This document shows, piece by piece, positions 61,575 to 64,000 of a DNA stretch of 64,000 nt; within the stretch, counting starts at the first letter, position 1, and every line of letters begins with the position of its first letter. The translations under genes were made by a program, and so were the position numbers. The stretch comes from Nocardia spumae. Lineage in GTDB: Bacteria; Actinomycetota; Actinomycetes; Mycobacteriales; Mycobacteriaceae. The stretch lies in contig NZ_JAJFZL010000001.1 of the NCBI RefSeq assembly GCF_020733635.1, forward strand, positions 1,240,001 to 1,304,000, given 5' to 3'. The notes under the pieces are model-generated. The model worked only from the letters and a program-made list of their open reading frames with translations, was not told the origin of the DNA and did not search any database.

Positions 61575-63368
61575 ATGAGAATGCCAGCCGCGCAACCGAA
61601 GTCGATCATGGGGATCAGCGGTCTGCACAAGAGCGTGCCGTTCAAACAGGCCCGTTTTCCGGGTTTGGAGTGGCGGGACTACCGCATCACCCAGGGTTTC
61701 GATTCCGCGGCGGCACTGCTGCACGACGGCGAGCTGATCAGCGCGGTCGCCGAGGAGCGGTTCACCGGAGAGAAGGCGACCGGCGCCTTTCCGGAACAGG
61801 CCATCCGATTCGGTCTCGAGCGCGCTGGGATCTCGATCGATTCGCTCGACGTGCTGGCTCACGGTTTCTGCTACGAACCGCTGCGGGCGGAATTCGAGCA
61901 CAGTGAGCTGGGGCGGGCACGTTTTCGCGAGGTCTTCGCCCGGCAGGTCCTGCTCGACCGACTCTCGGACACCTTCGGCGGTGACTGGGACGACCGGCTG
62001 GTCCAGGTACCGCATCATCTCGCGCACGCGGCCAGCACCTTCTATCCGAGTGGATTCGACGAGGCGCTGATTCTGGTGGCCGACGGCATGGGGGAGCAGC
62101 ACAGCGCGACCGTCGCGGTGGGATCCGACGCCGGTATCGAGCCGATCGCCACTGTCTCGGAGCTGAATTCGCTCGGCATTCTCTACGGTGTCTTCACCTA
62201 CTATCTGGGCTTCGCATTCGGTCTCGACGAATACAAGATCATGGGACTGGCGCCGTACGGCGATCACCGCAAACATTTCGCGACGGTGATGGATCTGATC
62301 CATCTACGTCCGGACGGCACCTTTACGATTCCCATCCTGTACCGCAACGAAACCGATTGGGACCGAGAAACTTATCGCGGCACGCTGAAGGCGCTCGAGG
62401 AGCTCTTCGGCCCTGCCCGCGCCCCCGAGGACGAGCTGACCGATCACCATCGCGATATCGCGGCGGCGCTGCAGGCGGCACTCGAGGCGACGCTGCTGCA
62501 CACACTGCGCCACTTCCGCAAGGAGACCGGTGCGACGAATCTGTGCATGGCGGGCGGGGTCGCGCTCAACTGCACGGCCAACGGTGTGATTCTGCGCAGC
62601 CGGCAGTTCAAGCGCATGTTCATCCAGTCCGCGGCCGGTGACGACGGCACCGCACTGGGCGCGGCGCTGTACGTCCATCATCAGCGCGAATCCGCCGGGC
62701 CGATAGCGGGTATCGACACCCCGCTCAACGGGCCCGAATTCGGTGCCGACGAGATAGCCGCCGCGCTGGCGACCCGGACCGACTGCACCGCGACTCGGTT
62801 CGACGATTTCGGGGCACTCGCCGCCGAACTGGGACGCCGGCTCGCGGCAGGGCAGATCGCGGCGCTGTTCCAGGGCCGGCTGGAGTACGGTCCGCGGGCC
62901 CTGGGCAATCGCAGCATCCTCGGTGATCCGCGGCACCCGCGGATGCGCGACATCATCAACGCGAAAGTGAAGAAGCGCGAGGCCTTCCGCCCCTTCGCCC
63001 CCGCGGTTCTCGACGAGTTCGCGACGACCTATTTCGATATCAAGGACAGCCAGGTCGACACCTACGCCTGGATGTTGTTCATCACGGCGGTGCGCCCGGA
63101 GTTCCGCGCGGACCTGCCGGCCGTCACCCATGTCGACGGGTCGGCCCGGGTGCAGACGGTATCGCGCGAGCGAAACGAGCGATTCTGGACCGTGATCGAC
63201 GCGTTCCGGCGGGAGACCGGCACGCCGATCCTGCTGAACACCTCGTTCAACGTGAAGGGCCAGCCGATCGTGTGCACTCCCGCCGAGGCGCTCGAGACGT
63301 TCGTGACCGCCGGGCTGGATGTGCTGGCGATCGGCAATTATCTGGTCGAACCGGCACACGCCGGATAA
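61575..63368 (+). CDS. O-carbamoyltransferase (NodU/TobZ/CmcH family)
   Basis: 597 aa, normal size. HHxxHA metal motif at VPHHLAHAAS (His147, 148, 151), ADGMGEQHSAT, DEYKIMGLAPYG, CMAGGVALNCTANGVI, and C-terminal GRLEYGPRALGNRSILGDPR with EAFRPFAPAVL. The enzyme makes carbamoyl-AMP from carbamoyl phosphate and ATP and transfers it to a hydroxyl. One oddity: the N-terminal motif usually read as HDAS is GFDSAAALLHDG here, with Phe for His. ATG 61575 is 12 bp after the methyltransferase stop. The stop abuts the next GTG directly. Confidence 0.9.
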   Translation: MRMPAAQPKSIMGISGLHKSVPFKQARFPGLEWRDYRITQGFDSAAALLHDGELISAVAEERFTGEKATGAFPEQAIRFGLERAGISIDSLDVLAHGFCYEPLRAEFEHSELGRARFREVFARQVLLDRLSDTFGGDWDDRLVQVPHHLAHAASTFYPSGFDEALILVADGMGEQHSATVAVGSDAGIEPIATVSELNSLGILYGVFTYYLGFAFGLDEYKIMGLAPYGDHRKHFATVMDLIHLRPDGTFTIPILYRNETDWDRETYRGTLKALEELFGPARAPEDELTDHHRDIAAALQAALEATLLHTLRHFRKETGATNLCMAGGVALNCTANGVILRSRQFKRMFIQSAAGDDGTALGAALYVHHQRESAGPIAGIDTPLNGPEFGADEIAAALATRTDCTATRFDDFGALAAELGRRLAAGQIAALFQGRLEYGPRALGNRSILGDPRHPRMRDIINAKVKKREAFRPFAPAVLDEFATTYFDIKDSQVDTYAWMLFITAVRPEFRADLPAVTHVDGSARVQTVSRERNERFWTVIDAFRRETGTPILLNTSFNVKGQPIVCTPAEALETFVTAGLDVLAIGNYLVEPAHAG

Positions 63369-64000
63369 GTGGATCGAGTGACTGTGCAAGCGGACCATCT
63401 TCCGGGGGACCCGGCGGACTTCGAACCCGGCGTCATCGCCATCGCGTCCGATCGCCCGCGGCCACCGGTGCAACGTTTCCTGCGTGACCGGGACGAGTAC
63501 CGCCTCACCGCGCCGAGCCGGGGCCCGGCGGCGCTGGCGGCGCTGATCGCGTTGATCCATCGCCGCGGTGAACACACCGACATCACTCTCGGTGTGGTCG
63601 CGCCAGACGGTGATTCGCCCGTGGTGCACTGCCTGCGCACGACGGTGCGGCCGGATATGACGGCCGGTGAACTGGCGTCGATCGCGGAGACCGCCCGGGC
63701 GCGGATCCTCGCCGACAAGGCGCCGGACGACATCGACGAGCTCATCGGGAAACTCTGCGCCACACCGGTATTCGATCGTCATCCGTTGTTCACGGTCGCC
63801 TGTTTCGAACAGGGCGCCGCCGCCGATCGGCGGATCGATCCGGCCGCCGCGGAAGCGGCGTTCGACGCGGTGGTCGGCTGTGATCTGGTCTTCGTCGACG
63901 ATCGCGATGCCGGCACCCTGCGCTGTGAGTACGACGCCGAACTCTTCGAACCGGCCACGGTGCGGCGGTTGCTGTCGCAGTGGGCGGCGCTGATCGAATC
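63369..64000 (+). CDS. Start of a probable NRPS (condensation-domain end; 3' part outside window)
   Basis: About 210 codons, open at the right edge. GTG 63369 follows the carbamoyltransferase stop without a gap. The segment CDLVFVDDRDAGTLRCEYDAELFEPATVRRLLSQWAALIE is the typical C-terminal end of an NRPS condensation domain that precedes an adenylation domain. The residues before it (ITLGVVAPDG, IDELIGKLCATPVFDRHPLFTVACFEQG) fit a shortened condensation lobe; the HHxxxDG N-lobe is missing, so this C domain appears truncated. Adenylation is expected beyond the window. Confidence 0.6.
   Translation, partial: MDRVTVQADHLPGDPADFEPGVIAIASDRPRPPVQRFLRDRDEYRLTAPSRGPAALAALIALIHRRGEHTDITLGVVAPDGDSPVVHCLRTTVRPDMTAGELASIAETARARILADKAPDDIDELIGKLCATPVFDRHPLFTVACFEQGAAADRRIDPAAAEAAFDAVVGCDLVFVDDRDAGTLRCEYDAELFEPATVRRLLSQWAALIE

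Noticed and set aside
59928..62303. 791-codon minus-strand frame across the acyltransferase, methyltransferase and carbamoyltransferase genes
   Set aside because: The + strand genes are supported by catalytic motifs; this frame shows none.

Overview
The window is high-GC actinomycete DNA, most like Nocardia or a close mycolic-acid relative. It carries an MspA/Nfp-type porin, an mprAB-pepD block, FAAL and acyltransferase genes, and long stretches of gene order that match the Mycobacterium tuberculosis chromosome as I remember it. These are pgi / chorismate mutase / uvrD1 / M23 peptidase / sucCD / Rv0954 / perM / purN / purH, then mprA / mprB / pepD / moaB2 / mscL, then fmdB / 5-FCL / galU / moeA-like glp / rimJ / sepX. 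Species cannot be fixed from sequence alone. No rRNA, tRNA, CRISPR array or insertion sequence was recognised.

Layout. Positions 1-4640 (minus, open at the left edge) encode the N-terminal 1,546 codons of a giant chimeric protein: a WXG100/CpnT-N-like head, a glycine-rich segment, a long Pro/Ala linker, a coiled coil and a SecA-type DEAD motor. At 4.8-12.8 kb lie accessory genes: a MocR regulator divergent from an FMN-binding oxidase-like gene, a condensation-type acyltransferase with an enoyl-CoA hydratase, a TetR regulator with an AidB-like acyl-CoA dehydrogenase, an ArsR-SRPBCC fusion, and decayed gene remnants. From 12.8 to 30 kb runs the conserved core: pgi, a five-copy 66-bp repeat array, a succinate-semialdehyde-type dehydrogenase, chorismate mutase, pcrA/uvrD1, M23 peptidase, sucCD, division-related membrane proteins and purNH.

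At 30-34 kb there are a lipoprotein, a mannose-binding-type lectin, and a zinc-starvation locus. In that locus two Zur-like operators sit between two divergent sets of zinc-independent ribosomal proteins (L28, L33, S14, S18 to the left; a CobW-like protein, L31 and L32 to the right). A redox HxlR/QorB-like pair and several small genes follow. At 37.9-43.2 kb is a complete conservon (cvnABCD) with an MHYT-like membrane protein. At 43.5-48.3 kb is the mprA-mprB-pepD-moaB2 envelope-stress locus, with two matching direct-repeat operators. Porin, mscL, a SAF-domain protein, fmdB, 5-FCL and galU come next. After them lies the glp-rimJ-sepX division cluster.

From 56.7 kb to the right edge is a tightly packed biosynthetic cluster: an R2lox-like di-metal oxidase, acyl carrier protein, fatty-acyl-AMP ligase, condensation-like acyltransferase, methyltransferase, carbamoyltransferase and the start of a probable NRPS. 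This cluster and the SecA-like chimera are the two most unusual systems in the window; both are cut by its edges.
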